From Phalacrocorax aristotelis (taxonomy: Eukaryota > Chordata > Aves > Suliformes > Phalacrocoracidae), in assembly GCF_949628215.1 (NCBI RefSeq), contig NC_134311.1, forward strand, positions 78,052,090-78,116,089: a stretch of DNA of 64,000 nt, in the 5' to 3' direction. Shown here one piece after another: positions 29,101 to 37,200 of this stretch. Position 1 is the stretch's first letter. Every line of letters begins with the position of its first letter. Below the pieces are notes generated by a model. It was given only the letters and a program-made list of their open reading frames with translations. It searched no databases and had not been told where the DNA came from. The position numbers and the translations under genes are program-made.

Positions 29101-32100
29101 CAAAAGTAGCTTCAGCAACAGCACCTGCACAATTTTCCGTTCTTCTTTAAAAGTCCATAGTCTCCCCTTAATATTTTGACAGTCTGTCTTCATAGTCTGC
29201 AATTCTGCCTCAGCCAGCAACAGCTGCTTCCTGCAGCGCATGTAGTTGAGGAGCAGTTCGTAAAATTCATGCCTGTCTTGATGAGCAACACTTGCAAATT
29301 CTTCTGCGTAAGAGTCAACATTCTCCAACCATGAACAGGGCTCAAAGATTTTCAGCTGTTCTCTGGTAAATGGCACCAATTCTTGTTCAATTGGGAGCTC
29401 TGGATACAGCCTTTCATTGTGTAACAGCGGTTTGACTGCTATTATGGTTGGCTTCTCATAGGACAATTTATCTGGCAAGTCTGGATAAACTGGTTTCAAT
29501 CCCAAATGCTGAATACATGCTTTGGATTTCTCAGAGACCTGTGAGAATCTAAGAGGAAGCTTCTCTGAACAATGTAAAAGAGGATTTTTAACATCAGGTA
29601 CATTTTCAGTTCCTTCGTCCCATGTAAGGCTCACCGCTGTCTGAGGGCCAGCGGCACTGGAAGGAAGAGAACTAAATAAATCAGAGTTTCCTGTCCCACT
29701 AGCAACTGCCTCCACAGGGCTGTGAGGTTTGTCTGACTTGCTTCTTTCACTCTTCTCTGCATCTTCCCGACATTCCTCATGGGAAGGATCAGCTTTGAAC
29801 TCTTCTGCATCTGTGGGAGGCTCCAGAGTTGCTGCATTTGCTGAAGATGAATTACTCTGGGGGATGTCACACACATCATTTGTCGTTTTTCCATCCTGTA
29901 CTTCACTTTTGAGCTGAATTTCTGTAACTTCTTCAGGAAGCCCCACTTGCACTTCACTGGCTTGAGAAAACCCTTCTGCCATGGGAAGGAGGAAGACATC
30001 AGACTCTTGTATCTGGGTTACCTCACTACTTTTAATCTTTGTTTCCTAGAAAAAAAAAAAGTTAATTTCTGAGTTAGTCACTACCAAGTGAATCTCTCCC
30101 ACACACAACCCAAATCCCACCATCAACAAAACTAGTAATTATCGACCTCAACTCCAAAAGACCCTCTTAACACATTAATTTTCATAATATTAAAGGTAAA
30201 AACAAATGTACCAAACAGTTCCTTGTTCTTTAGCTGCCCTTTGAAGACTGCCTATCTGTCTATTTTCTTGGTTAGTTCTTGAATGACGCTTCAACATTCC
30301 TATACAAAAAGCTACATATATCACAGGACAGAATGCTTCATTAACACATAAAATAATCAAAATAACAGGACCCTGACCTCTAAAAAGAGTCACTAGGTTT
30401 CACCATATTACAGAAGAAAAAGTTACTCTGTGATTCATCTTAAGTTTTACAGAAATATTTTAATGAATGGAAAAGTATTTTCAAAAATGTACTTTCAGAA
30501 CAGAGAAGGTCTAGTCTGCCCCTCCTAATTACGTTCTAGAACCAGCACATCTGTACAATTACTGAGATACCTACTTTCATAGTACTTTCAATACTTATTT
30601 TCAATAGGTTATTTCACACTAGAGATGTAGAAAAACTTGTAAGCTGCCCAGTTTTAAATTAAGATCAGTTTGGGGCTAAATAGTTCCCATAAACTCAGTC
30701 TAAGGTATAGATTAGACTCTTTTCCAAAGCACAGCATGGGAAATAATGCTGCGCAGGAAATCAACGAAGATTTTATCAATTTTTAAATCGCTTGCCAGTT
30801 TGTTAAACAAAAAATTGGCAAAACGTTTTGCGATTTGTAAATTCTTTGCGTATACCCACCAGTTGATTAGAAGCAAAACTGGGAACAGTTGGGTTACAGC
30901 ACTCCAGTTTTGGATGACTCAGATAATATAACAAAGAACACAGCTGAAATTAGGAAAAGCTCTCAATACTCCTCCGGGATTAAGGAAAAGACGACAGTTT
31001 TGGAAACCTGCTGACAGTATCACATATACTTTCACTAAACCTCTGACATGACTTTGCCTTATGAGAGGGCATACATGAAAACTGCTCAAATCAAGGCCCT
31101 TGCTAACCTCAATCTCAAGCCTAATTTTAGATCAAGCATATGCTCACAGCTCTTTTACAAAATGGCAAGACACTGGCTTTGTTTTCAGACTATATTTTCC
31201 AGTACATTAAAAGCTGTAAACAATTCTGATCACAAAATGCTCCTGACAGACTCCAGGGCTAGCTAAAGCTACAGGTGAGGAGTTAAAAAAAGATCAGCAC
31301 AATTCTTTAAACTAGGACTTCTAGTTAAAATAAACATCTCCTGCCAATTAATCCAAAGTCAGTAATTTCCAAAGGATACTATATCATTAGATCTTATTTT
31401 TGACAGTGTACTGAGCCACATACTTTACAAACACATGCTCGTCCTTGCCCGTCTACAATCTCAACGTTCCCTCTTGCAGTCCTCCTACAGAAGAAACTCC
31501 CTTTATCTTTCAGTAGCATCCCGTATTTCTCCCAAATGTTACTGTTAGATAAAATATTTTCTTTCAAAATTTAAGAAGCGCATTTCAGTTCTCACTTTCC
31601 AAGGCAAAAAATTCCATAACAAGGATTTCATCAGAGAAAGGATGAAAGAAATCAGGTCCTGAATTAACATGAAAGCAAAACCTGCTGTTCTTTCTTCTGA
31701 AAGTTTACTCTTTCAAGTCAAAGACAACACTTGCTCGTTAGCTTTGTCCTGTGCCTAATCATCCTCCTCTCCTGGCATGTCAGTAAACAACACCTCTAGC
31801 TCCAAGGACATCTACTGCTTCTCAGAAAACATCTCTGGAGCAACTGAGTGCCTCCCACTGACATACACCCTCGTCTTCACCCGTCCCAGGTTCACTGGTT
31901 TTGCCACCTCCCTGCCTTTAGATCAGTCTGGTGTTACTGATGCTGGACACGCTTCCCTTTGGGCTACTATTTTCAGAAAGCCCTGGGCTCCATTTCACTA
32001 CCTGGCAGCTCCACAGCTGAGCCAGCCTTTCTCCCAGCTCACGAGAATTTCAGCTTATTAAAGGATTATGGCTGTTTCTGAGGCACTGGAATGGCGAAGT

Positions 32101-33556
32101 CCTTGACATGACTGGGCCCCAAAGTGCATCCTCAAACACCCCTGCGTATTTACAGAGCCAAGCATAATAAGAGAAAAAAAAAAAAAATATCAGGAATGGG
32201 CCATGTGTAACACCGAAGGATTCTAGATTCTCGCACATGACATCGCCAGTGAATTGTTTCCAAGTGAATTACACCTGGAAGGGACGGCCAAAGGCAGCAG
32301 CCACTGGAGTCACCGTACACACGTCGTTAATGAAGGGCCAGCGTCACCCGTGACTCAGTGCCTTCCTGCAGGGGACTGATTCCCTTAAGCAGCAGTCTTT
32401 AGAGCTGACTGCCTTGCTCATGCTGTGGGGCTGAATCAAAACAAACACAGTGACACACTTATTCTTCTGGCACTGCTCTTCCCTCCAACCTTTACTTGCC
32501 TTGAGTTCAGGAATCACAGCCCCAGCCGATACCTGGATCTAACCCTTGTTTTACAAAACAGCGTCAGTGAATCCGTTAGTCTATTTTCAGGGGGCTTTGA
32601 CAGCCACGACTTTGCTCTATGCGGTGCAGTTTACAACGTATAGAGGTTAAGCTAATAAGGGAAACGTTCCTATCTTGACTCAACTCTGAGGTGAGATATT
32701 TCAGTTCAGACTATTTCCCCAAACTACCAGAATTCTCCATAGCACATCTGTAAGGGAGGGAAAGCCTTCAGAAAGCTGTCGGTACTAACATCGTGAACGA
32801 GGGATGCGCTCACAACAGCATTAAACCCTAGGAAGCGCGGTACCTAAAGACCGCAGCACCAACCGGCGCGGAGCAAACGCTATCGCTTGCTACACACGGC
32901 CTCACGCTTCGAGAGCTCCAAAGCCAGGCTTAAACGCGTGAGACGTAGTAAGCCTGTGACCCCGCACGACATCCAAGCACAGCTGAACGCCGACAAGCTC
33001 CATCGCGCTGCGCTCCACGGCGGGGGCCAGCCCGGCTGCGCAGGGCGGTTTGAGAAGGCCGTAAGAATAAAAAACCCTGCTGACCCTTTTGCAGCGAAAG
33101 GCCCATCGCGCCCTCCAGCCGCCCGCCGACCCGCCGAGCCTCCCCTCACCGCGCTCCGGGGCCGGAGAACCGCCACCCCCCCCCCCCCCCCGCACCCCAC
33201 CCCGCCGCCCTCAGCCGAGCAAACACGGGCACACACACGGCCCGGGGCGGGCACCTCCGCCGCCGCTCTAACGAATAAAACCCCGCGAGTAGCCCCGCAG
33301 AGGAGCCGACCCCCCGCCAAAGCCCCCCGGGGGTGCCCCCGCACCCCGCACACCCCTCCGCCCTGCGGCACCTACGCCACCAGCGGGACCTGCGGGACAG
33401 ACCCGCCGCCGGGGCGCGGGGCACGGGCCCCCGAACCGGGGCGCGGAGCAGCACCCCGAAGGGCTCCCCGCGCCGCCACCCCCGGCCCCGGTCCAGCCCT
33501 ACCTTAGCCCGCGTCTTGCCGCGGGCCTTGCGAGGGACGCGGACAGCCTCGGCCAT
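1967..33556 (-). CDS. EPG5: EPG5 (ectopic P-granules autophagy protein 5), 5' half, coding exons 1-23
   Basis: EPG5 is a large cytosolic tether recruited by Rab7 to late endosomes and lysosomes. It binds LC3/GABARAP on autophagosomes and promotes SNARE-driven fusion. I traced 23 exons by matching conserved peptides and requiring splice sites and continuous phase. They give 4,181 coding nt, about 1,394 residues; the vertebrate protein has about 2,580, so the C-terminal half lies beyond the left edge. The start codon at 33554-33556 opens [18 protein letters not shown], which resembles the mammalian N terminus. Residues 19-325 (exon 2) begin acidic and poorly conserved, then become conserved from the LYPELP region. 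Tandem LIR motifs are intact at about 540-543 (WTLV) and 557-560 (WILL). The rest is the helical-repeat body. All introns are GT-AG except intron 12 (GC-AG). No frameshift or in-frame stop was found. PSTPIP2 lies upstream on the same strand, separated by a minisatellite. Confidence 0.95.
2400..2566 (-). CDS. EPG5: EPG5 coding exon 22 (residues 1263-1318)
   Basis: This exon has 167 nt, phase 0 to 2. It encodes [20 protein letters not shown] and then [17 protein letters not shown], almost unchanged from mammals. The acceptor is TTGCAG|AAA and the donor is ATGG|GTGAGT. Confidence 0.93.
4225..4344 (-). CDS. EPG5: EPG5 coding exon 21 (residues 1223-1262)
   Basis: This exon has 120 nt, phase 0 to 0. 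It encodes [20 protein letters not shown] and then TPDQALK. The acceptor is TCACAG|GTG and the donor is AAG|GTGAGA. Confidence 0.92.
5129..5239 (-). CDS. EPG5: EPG5 coding exon 20 (residues 1186-1222)
   Basis: This exon has 111 nt, phase 0 to 0. It encodes [20 protein letters not shown] and then [12 protein letters not shown]. The acceptor is TGTAG|AAT and the donor is CAG|GTAAGT. Confidence 0.92.
5770..5967 (-). CDS. EPG5: EPG5 coding exon 19 (residues 1120-1185)
   Basis: This exon has 198 nt, phase 0 to 0. It encodes [20 protein letters not shown] and then [18 protein letters not shown]. The acceptor is GGCAG|ACT and the donor is AAG|GTAAAT. Confidence 0.92.
6676..6820 (-). CDS. EPG5: EPG5 coding exon 18 (residues 1071-1119)
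   Basis: This exon has 145 nt, phase 2 to 0. It encodes [20 protein letters not shown] and then [10 protein letters not shown]. The acceptor is CCTAG|GTTT and the donor is CAG|GTAAGA. Confidence 0.92.
7555..7695 (-). CDS. EPG5: EPG5 coding exon 17 (residues 1024-1071)
   Basis: This exon has 141 nt, phase 2 to 2. It encodes [20 protein letters not shown] and then [20 protein letters not shown]. The acceptor is TGACAG|CGTT and the donor is AACA|GTAAGC. Confidence 0.92.
9361..9620 (-). CDS. EPG5: EPG5 coding exon 16 (residues 938-1024)
   Basis: This exon has 260 nt, phase 0 to 2. It encodes [20 protein letters not shown], then [32 protein letters not shown]. The acceptor is TTCCAG|GTA and the donor is CACAG|GTAAGC. 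Confidence 0.93.
11206..11328 (-). CDS. EPG5: EPG5 coding exon 15 (residues 897-937)
   Basis: This exon has 123 nt, phase 0 to 0. It encodes [20 protein letters not shown] and then [18 protein letters not shown]. The acceptor is TTTTCAG|CGG and the donor is CAG|GTATTT. Confidence 0.92.
12528..12692 (-). CDS. EPG5: EPG5 coding exon 14 (residues 842-896)
   Basis: This exon has 165 nt, phase 0 to 0. It encodes [14 protein letters not shown], then [19 protein letters not shown] and [12 protein letters not shown]. The acceptor is CAAAG|GTT and the donor is AAT|GTATGT. Confidence 0.92.
12905..13045 (-). CDS. EPG5: EPG5 coding exon 13 (residues 795-841)
   Basis: This exon has 141 nt (47 codons), phase 0 to 0. 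It encodes [20 protein letters not shown] and then [17 protein letters not shown]. The acceptor is TCTCAG|GTG and the donor is ATG|GTAAGT. Confidence 0.93.
13625..13779 (-). CDS. EPG5: EPG5 coding exon 12 (residues 743-794), GC donor
   Basis: This exon has 155 nt, phase 1 to 0. It encodes [32 protein letters not shown] and [14 protein letters not shown]. The acceptor is TTTCTAG|AC. The donor reads GAG|GCAAGT, so intron 12 is of the GC-AG class. No nearby GT keeps both the conserved IYE|VSYV junction and the reading phase. Confidence 0.9.
13780..17610. other. EPG5 intron 11
   Basis: This is the longest intron in the middle of the gene. It holds one CR1 fragment (16144-16300) and a plus-strand chance frame of 224 codons at 15246-15920, antisense to EPG5 and without recognisable domain, signal peptide or homology. 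Otherwise it is unremarkable AT-rich sequence. Confidence 0.6.
16144..16300 (-). mobile_element. CR1 LINE 3'-end fragment
   Basis: It begins ATCATAGAAT followed by AAGGTTGGAAAAGACC. That is the reverse complement of the avian CR1 3' terminus, so the element's sense strand is minus. It ends within the conserved CTCTCTGGGCAGC part of the 3'UTR. It is a 5'-truncated, diverged copy in EPG5 intron 11, inserted in the same orientation as the gene. Confidence 0.85.
17611..17768 (-). CDS. EPG5: EPG5 coding exon 11 (residues 690-743)
   Basis: This exon has 158 nt, phase 2 to 1. It encodes [20 protein letters not shown] and then the [13 protein letters not shown] end. The acceptor is CAACAG|GTTG and the donor is CAAAG|GTAGAA. 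Confidence 0.92.
18127..18282 (-). CDS. EPG5: EPG5 coding exon 10 (residues 638-690)
   Basis: This exon has 156 nt, phase 2 to 2. It encodes [17 protein letters not shown], then [19 protein letters not shown] and HVLKAK. The acceptor is GTGTAG|GATG and the donor is AAAAG|GTAGGC. Confidence 0.92.
19210..19360 (-). CDS. EPG5: EPG5 coding exon 9 (residues 588-638)
   Basis: This exon has 151 nt, phase 1 to 2. It encodes [20 protein letters not shown] and then [16 protein letters not shown], nearly invariant in vertebrates. The acceptor is CTTAG|GTG and the donor is CAA|GTAAGG. Confidence 0.92.
19960..20950 (+). mobile_element. Endogenous retrovirus fragment: LTR, primer-binding site and leader
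   Basis: Sequence composition changes sharply in EPG5 intron 8. A CpG-containing U3/R segment carries the poly(A) signal AATAAA at about 20130, and the LTR ends near 20195. At 20200-20217 comes TGGCACCCCAGGCGGGAC, which has the TGG...GGGAC form of a retroviral primer-binding site, partly like a tRNA-Lys site. About 700 bp of GC-rich leader-like sequence follows, then host-like AT-rich DNA resumes near 20950. No gag, pol or env frame is present, and no second LTR. The left edge is approximate and no target-site duplication was confirmed. It is antisense to EPG5. Confidence 0.65.
21231..21345 (-). CDS. EPG5: EPG5 coding exon 8 with LIR motif 2 (residues 550-588)
   Basis: This exon has 115 nt, phase 0 to 1. 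It encodes [16 protein letters not shown] and then [16 protein letters not shown] (about 557-560) is the second LIR core, preceded by acidic residues and 17 residues after the first, the same spacing as in human. The acceptor is CTATAG|GAT and the donor is GGGG|GTAAGT. Confidence 0.92.
21553..21630. repeat. 39-bp tandem duplication, 2 copies
   Basis: Two copies (21553-21591 and 21592-21630) share TATTGCTCTATTA and ATAAGCAGTTACTAG with a few substitutions. The next five bases begin a third copy. They lie at the low-coordinate edge of the CpG-rich insert. Confidence 0.85.
21553..22113 (-). mobile_element. CpG-rich LTR-like insert
   Basis: About 560 bp inside EPG5 intron 7 is far richer in GC and CpG than its surroundings. 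Read on the minus strand it could be an LTR: a TGTTATATAG start at 22113, a TATA-like TATGAAAAAG, and near its end a duplicated segment with a degenerate poly(A)-like AATAGA. No target-site duplication was identified. A host CpG-rich element is the alternative. Confidence 0.35.
22413..22433. repeat. (AAAG)n microsatellite
   Basis: About five AAAG repeats lie in EPG5 intron 7, 17 bp from the exon 7 donor. Length polymorphism is plausible. Confidence 0.8.
22450..22558 (-). CDS. EPG5: EPG5 coding exon 7 with LIR motif 1 (residues 513-549)
   Basis: This exon has 109 nt, phase 2 to 0. It encodes [15 protein letters not shown], a serine run, then [16 protein letters not shown] (about residues 540-543) corresponds to the first of the two LC3/GABARAP-interacting motifs described in human EPG5. 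The acceptor is ATCAG|AAAT and the donor is GAG|GTACAG. Confidence 0.92.
24250..24323 (-). CDS. EPG5: EPG5 coding exon 6 (residues 489-513)
   Basis: This exon has 74 nt, phase 0 to 2. It encodes [20 protein letters not shown] and then MSPVK. The acceptor is TTTCAG|ATC and the donor is CAA|GTAAGT. Confidence 0.92.
24671..24734 (+). mobile_element. Short CR1 LINE 3' terminus
   Basis: The motif ATGATCTTAAGGGTCTTTTC, followed by CAACCTAAATGATTCTATTC, is the typical CR1 3' end on the plus strand, antisense to EPG5. Only about 65 bp is clearly recognisable in intron 5. Weaker similarity may extend left. Confidence 0.7.
25376..25483 (-). CDS. EPG5: EPG5 coding exon 5 (residues 453-488)
   Basis: This exon has 108 nt (36 codons), phase 0 to 0. 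It encodes [19 protein letters not shown] and then [14 protein letters not shown]. The acceptor is CTTTAG|GTG and the donor is CAG|GTGAGA. Confidence 0.92.
26065..26201 (-). CDS. EPG5: EPG5 coding exon 4 (residues 407-452)
   Basis: This exon has 137 nt, phase 1 to 0. It encodes [19 protein letters not shown] and then the LLLWLRRL segment. The acceptor is TTTACAG|TT and the donor is CTG|GTGAGG. It is too short to appear as a long open frame. Confidence 0.92.
27068..27311 (-). CDS. EPG5: EPG5 coding exon 3 (residues 326-407)
   Basis: This exon has 244 nt, phase 0 to 1. It encodes GVCADQ..., then [16 protein letters not shown] and [20 protein letters not shown], strongly matching vertebrate EPG5. 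The acceptor is TTCCAG|GGT and the donor is CAAG|GTGCGT. Confidence 0.93.
29125..30045 (-). CDS. EPG5: EPG5 coding exon 2 (residues 19-325)
   Basis: This is the largest exon in the window: 921 nt, phase 0 to 0. The first two thirds are acidic, Ser/Glu-rich and probably disordered. Conservation starts at the [13 protein letters not shown] and [18 protein letters not shown] segments and runs through [20 protein letters not shown]. The acceptor is a long pyrimidine tract ending in CTAG|GAA, and the donor is CAG|GTGCTG. An internal Met at about codon 40 is in the same frame but is not the start, because exon 1 joins in frame. Confidence 0.93.
30046..33502. other. EPG5 intron 1
   Basis: The intron is AT-rich over most of its length and passes into the CpG island above about 32.8 kb. 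No exon or mobile element was recognised. A run of 16 C bases lies at 33176-33191 (G16 on the transcribed strand), 311 bp inside the intron. Confidence 0.6.
33503..33556 (-). CDS. EPG5: EPG5 coding exon 1 (residues 1-18)
   Basis: This exon holds 54 coding nt. The ATG sits in a CpG island and encodes MAEAV followed by a Lys/Arg-rich stretch, as in mammalian EPG5. The donor AAG|GTAGGG leaves phase 0. The 5'UTR extends upward from 33557, but the transcription start cannot be fixed from sequence. Confidence 0.9.
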
Positions 33557-33589
33557 GGCCCCGCACGGCGGAGGGCAGCGCGGACAGGT

Positions 33590-33596
33590 GGGCGGG
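33590..33596 (+). promoter_or_regulatory. GC box (Sp1/KLF-type)
   Basis: GGGCGGG lies 34 bp upstream of the EPG5 start codon. A second, inverted copy (CCCGCCC) is at 33629-33635. Confidence 0.5.
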
Positions 33597-33650
33597 GAGG
33601 CGGCCGACGGAGGAAGGGGCCGGGACGACCCGCCCACCGGGACGGCGCGG

Positions 33651-33655
33651 CCAAT
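33651..33655 (+). promoter_or_regulatory. CCAAT box (NF-Y-type)
   Basis: CCAATCAG lies 95 bp upstream of the EPG5 ATG, next to GC boxes. NF-Y acts in either orientation. Confidence 0.5.
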
Positions 33656-34180
33656 CAGCAGCGCGACAGCTACGGGAGGGAAGGAGGGACGCGTCTGGTC
33701 GCGGTGCTCCGCCTCCGTCGGGGCGCGGCGGGAGCCGGGCTGCGCTGTAGGGGCCTATGGGGCTGTCAGGGTCTTCCGTAGGGGCGTGGGAGGAGGCCAG
33801 GCTCCCCTATAGGGGCCTATGGGGCTGTCAGGGTCTTCCGTAGGGGCGTGGGAGGAGGCCAGGCTCCCCTATAGAGACCTATGGGGCTGTCAGGCTCTTG
33901 CATAGGGGTGTGGGAGGAGGACGGCCTACACTATAGGGGCCTATGGGGCTGTCAGTGTCTTCCATAGGGGTATGAGATGAGGCCGGCCTCCACTATAGGG
34001 GCCTATGGGGCTGTCAGGCTCTTCCGTAGGGGTGTGGGAAAGGCCAGGCTCCCCTATAGAGACCTATGGGGCTGTCAGCGTCTTCCATAGGGGTGTGGGA
34101 AAGGCCAGGCTCCACTATAGGAACCTATGGGGCTGTCAGGGTCTTACATAGGGGTGTGGGAAAGGCCAGGCTCCCCTATA

Positions 34181-37100
34181 GGGACCTGTGGAGCTGTCAG
34201 GCTCCTCCATAGTGGTGTGGGAAAGGCCAGGCTCCCCTATAGGGACCTATGGGGCTGTCAGGGTCTTCCATAGGGGTGTGGGGAAGGCCAGGCTCCCCTA
34301 TAGGGACCTATGGGGCTGTCAGGCTCTTCCATAGGGGTGTGGGAGGAGGCCAGGCTCCCCTATAGGGGCCTATGGGGCTGTCTTGGTCTTCCATAGGGGT
34401 GTGGGAGGAGGCCGGGCTCCCCTATAGCGGCCTATGGGGCTGTCAGGCTCTTCCATAGGGGTGTGGGAGGAGGCCAGGCTCCCCTATAGGGACCTATGGG
34501 GCTGTCAGGGTCTTCCATACGGGTGTGGGAAAGGCCAGGCTCCCCTATAGGGACCTATGGGGCTGTCAGGCTCTTGCATAGCGGTGTGGGAAGGCCAGGC
34601 TCCCCTATAGGGACCTAAGGGGCTGTCAGGCTCTTCCATAGGGGTGTGGGAGGAGGCCGGCCTCCACTATAGGGACCTATGGGGCTGTCAGGCTCTTCCG
34701 TAGGGGTGTGGGAAAGGCCAGGCTCCCCTATAGGGGCCTATGGGGCTGTCTGGGTCTTCCATAGGGGTGTGGGAAAGGCCAGGCTCCCCTATAGGGGCCT
34801 ATGGGGCTGTCAAGGTCTTCCATAGGGGTGTGGGAAATGCCAGGCTCCCCTATAGGGGCCTATGGGGCTGTCAGGCTCTTCCATAGGGGTGTGGGAAAGG
34901 CCAGACTCCCCTATAGGGACCTATGGGGCTGTCAGGCTCTTCCGTAGGGGTGTGGGAAAGGCCAGGCTCCCCTATAGGGACCTATGGGGCTGTCAGGCTC
35001 TTGCATAGGGGTGTGGGAAAGGCCAGGCTCCCCTGTAGGAACCTATGGGGCTGTCAGGGTCTTCCATAGGGGTGTGGGAGGAGGCTAGGGTCCCCTATAG
35101 AGACCTATGGGGCTGTCAGGCTCTTGCATAGGGACGCGGGAGGAGGACAGGCTCCCCTATAGGGACCTATGGGGCTGTCAGGCTCTTCCATAGGGGCGTG
35201 GGAGGAGGCCGGGCTCCCCTGTAGGCGCCTATGGGGCTATCTTGGTCTTCCATAGGGGTGTGGGAAAGGCCAGGCTCCCCTATAGAGACCTATGGGGCTG
35301 TCAGGCTCTTCCGTAGGGGTGTGGGAAAGGCCAGGCTCCCCTATAGGGGCCTATGGGGCTGTCAGGCTCTTCCATAGTGGTGTGGGAAAGGCCAGGCTCC
35401 CCTATAGGGGCCTATGGGGCTGTCAGGCTCTTCCGTAGGGGTGTGGGAAAGGCCAGGCTCCCCTATAGGGACCTATGGGGCTGTCAGGGTCTTCCATAGC
35501 GGTGTGGGAGGAGGCCAGGCTCCCCTATAGGGACCTATGGGGCTGTCAGGCTCTTGCATAGGGACGCGGGAGGAGGCCAGGCTCCCCTATAGGGACCTAT
35601 GGGGCTGTCAGGGTCTTCCATACGGGTGTGGGAGGAGGCCGGGCTCCCCTATAGAGACCTATGGGGCTGTCAGGCTCTTGCATAGGGGTATGGGAAAGGC
35701 CATGCTCCCCTGTAGGGGCCTATGGGGCTGTCAGGCTCTTCCATAGGGGCGCGGGAGGAGGCCATGCTCCCCTATAGGGACCTATGGGGCTGTCAGGGTC
35801 TTCCATACGGGTGTGGGAGGAGGCCGGGCTCCCCTATAGAGACCTATGGGGCTGTCAGGCTCTTCCGTAGGGGTGTGGGAAAGGCCAGGCTCCCCTATAG
35901 GGACCTGTGGAGCTGTCAGGCTCCTCCATAGTGGTGTGGGAAAGGCCAGGCTCCCCTATAGGGACCTATGGGGCTGTCAGGGTCTTCCATAGGGGTGTGG
36001 GGAAGGCCAGGCTCCCCTATAGGGACCTATGGGGCTGTCAGGCTCTTCCATAGGGGTGTGGGAGGAGGCCAGGCTCCCCTATAGGGGCCTATGGGGCTGT
36101 CTTGGTCTTCCATAGGGGTGTGGGAGGAGGCCGGGCTCCCCTATAGCGGCCTATGGGGCTGTCAGGCTCTTCCATAGGGGTGTGGGAGGAGGCCAGGCTC
36201 CCCTATAGGGACCTATGGGGCTGTCAGGGTCTTCCATACGGGTGTGGGAAAGGCCAGGCTCCCCTATAGGGACCTATGGGGCTGTCAGGCTCTTGCATAG
36301 CGGTGTGGGAAGGCCAGGCTCCCCTATAGGGACCTAAGGGGCTGTCAGGCTCTTCCATAGGGGTGTGGGAGGAGGCCGGCCTCCACTATAGGGACCTATG
36401 GGGCTGTCAGGCTCTTCCGTAGGGGTGTGGGAAAGGCCAGGCTCCCCTATAGGGGCCTATGGGGCTGTCAGCGTCTTCCATAGGGGTGTGGGAAAGGCCA
36501 GGCTCCCCTATAGGGGCCTATGGGGCTGTCAAGGTCTTCCATAGGGGTGTGGGAGGAGGCCAGGCTCCCCTATAGGGGCCTATGGGGCTGTCAGGCTCTT
36601 CCATAGGGGTGTGGGAAAGGCCAGACTCCCCTATAGGGACCTATGGGGCTGTCAGGCTCTTCCGTAGGGGTGTGGGAAAGGCCAGGCTCCCCTATAGGGA
36701 CCTATGGGGCTGTCAGGCTCTTCCATAGGGGTGTGCGAAAGGCCAGGCTCCCCTGTAGGAACCTATGGGGCTGTCAGGGTCTTCCATAGGGGTGTGGGAG
36801 GAGGCTAGGGTCCCCTATAGAGACCTATGGGGCTGTCAGGCTCTTGCATAGGGACGCGGGAGGAGGACAGGCTCCCCTATAGGGACCTATGGGGCTGTCA
36901 GGCTCTTCCATAGGGGCGTGGGAGGAGGCCGGGCTCCCCTGTAGGCGCCTATGGGGCTGTCTTGGTCTTCCATACGGGTGTGGGAAAGGCCAGGCTCCCC
37001 TATAGGGGCCTATGGGGCTGTCAGGCTCTTCCGTAGGGGTGTGGGAAAGGCCAGGCTCCCCTATAGGGACCTATGGGGCTGTCAGGGTCTTCCATAGCGG

Positions 37101-37200
37101 TGTGGGAGGAGGCCAGGCTCCCCTATAGGGACCTATGGGGCTGTCAGGCTCTTGCATAGGGACGCGGGAGGAGGCCAGGCTCCCCTATAGGGAGCTATGG
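34181..37200. repeat. Higher-order repeat in left part of array (about 1,719-bp period)
   Basis: A rare variant pair (GGGACCTGTGGAGCTGTCAG followed by CTCCTCCATAGTGG) occurs at 34181 and again at 35900. The ordered series of unit variants after it, including the GTCTTGGTCTTCC variant at 34379 and 36098, repeats with the same 1,719-bp offset (about 28 units). Further on the offset shortens by about two units. Edges are approximate. Confidence 0.75.

Larger units (their letters stand above)
32820..33735 (-). promoter_or_regulatory. EPG5 CpG-island promoter
   Basis: GC and CpG content rise steeply from about 32.8 kb, peak over exon 1 and continue to the minisatellite edge. This is the usual form of a housekeeping promoter. 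Upstream of the ATG are a GC box (33590-33596), an inverted GC box (33629-33635) and a CCAAT box (33651-33655). No TATA box is apparent. Only about 180 bp separates the ATG from the first satellite unit, so the core promoter and any proximal elements must lie in this strip or within the satellite. Confidence 0.75.

Noticed and set aside
29631..29999. 122-codon minus-strand frame overlapping EPG5 exon 2
   Set aside because: It is a shadow frame; the exon 2 frame is fixed by exon 1 phase and by conserved peptides.
32887..33812. Long overlapping frames of 159-206 codons around EPG5 exon 1
   Set aside because: They are CpG-island composition artefacts, rich in Pro, Arg, Ala and Gly. Only the 18 codons of EPG5 exon 1 are supported.
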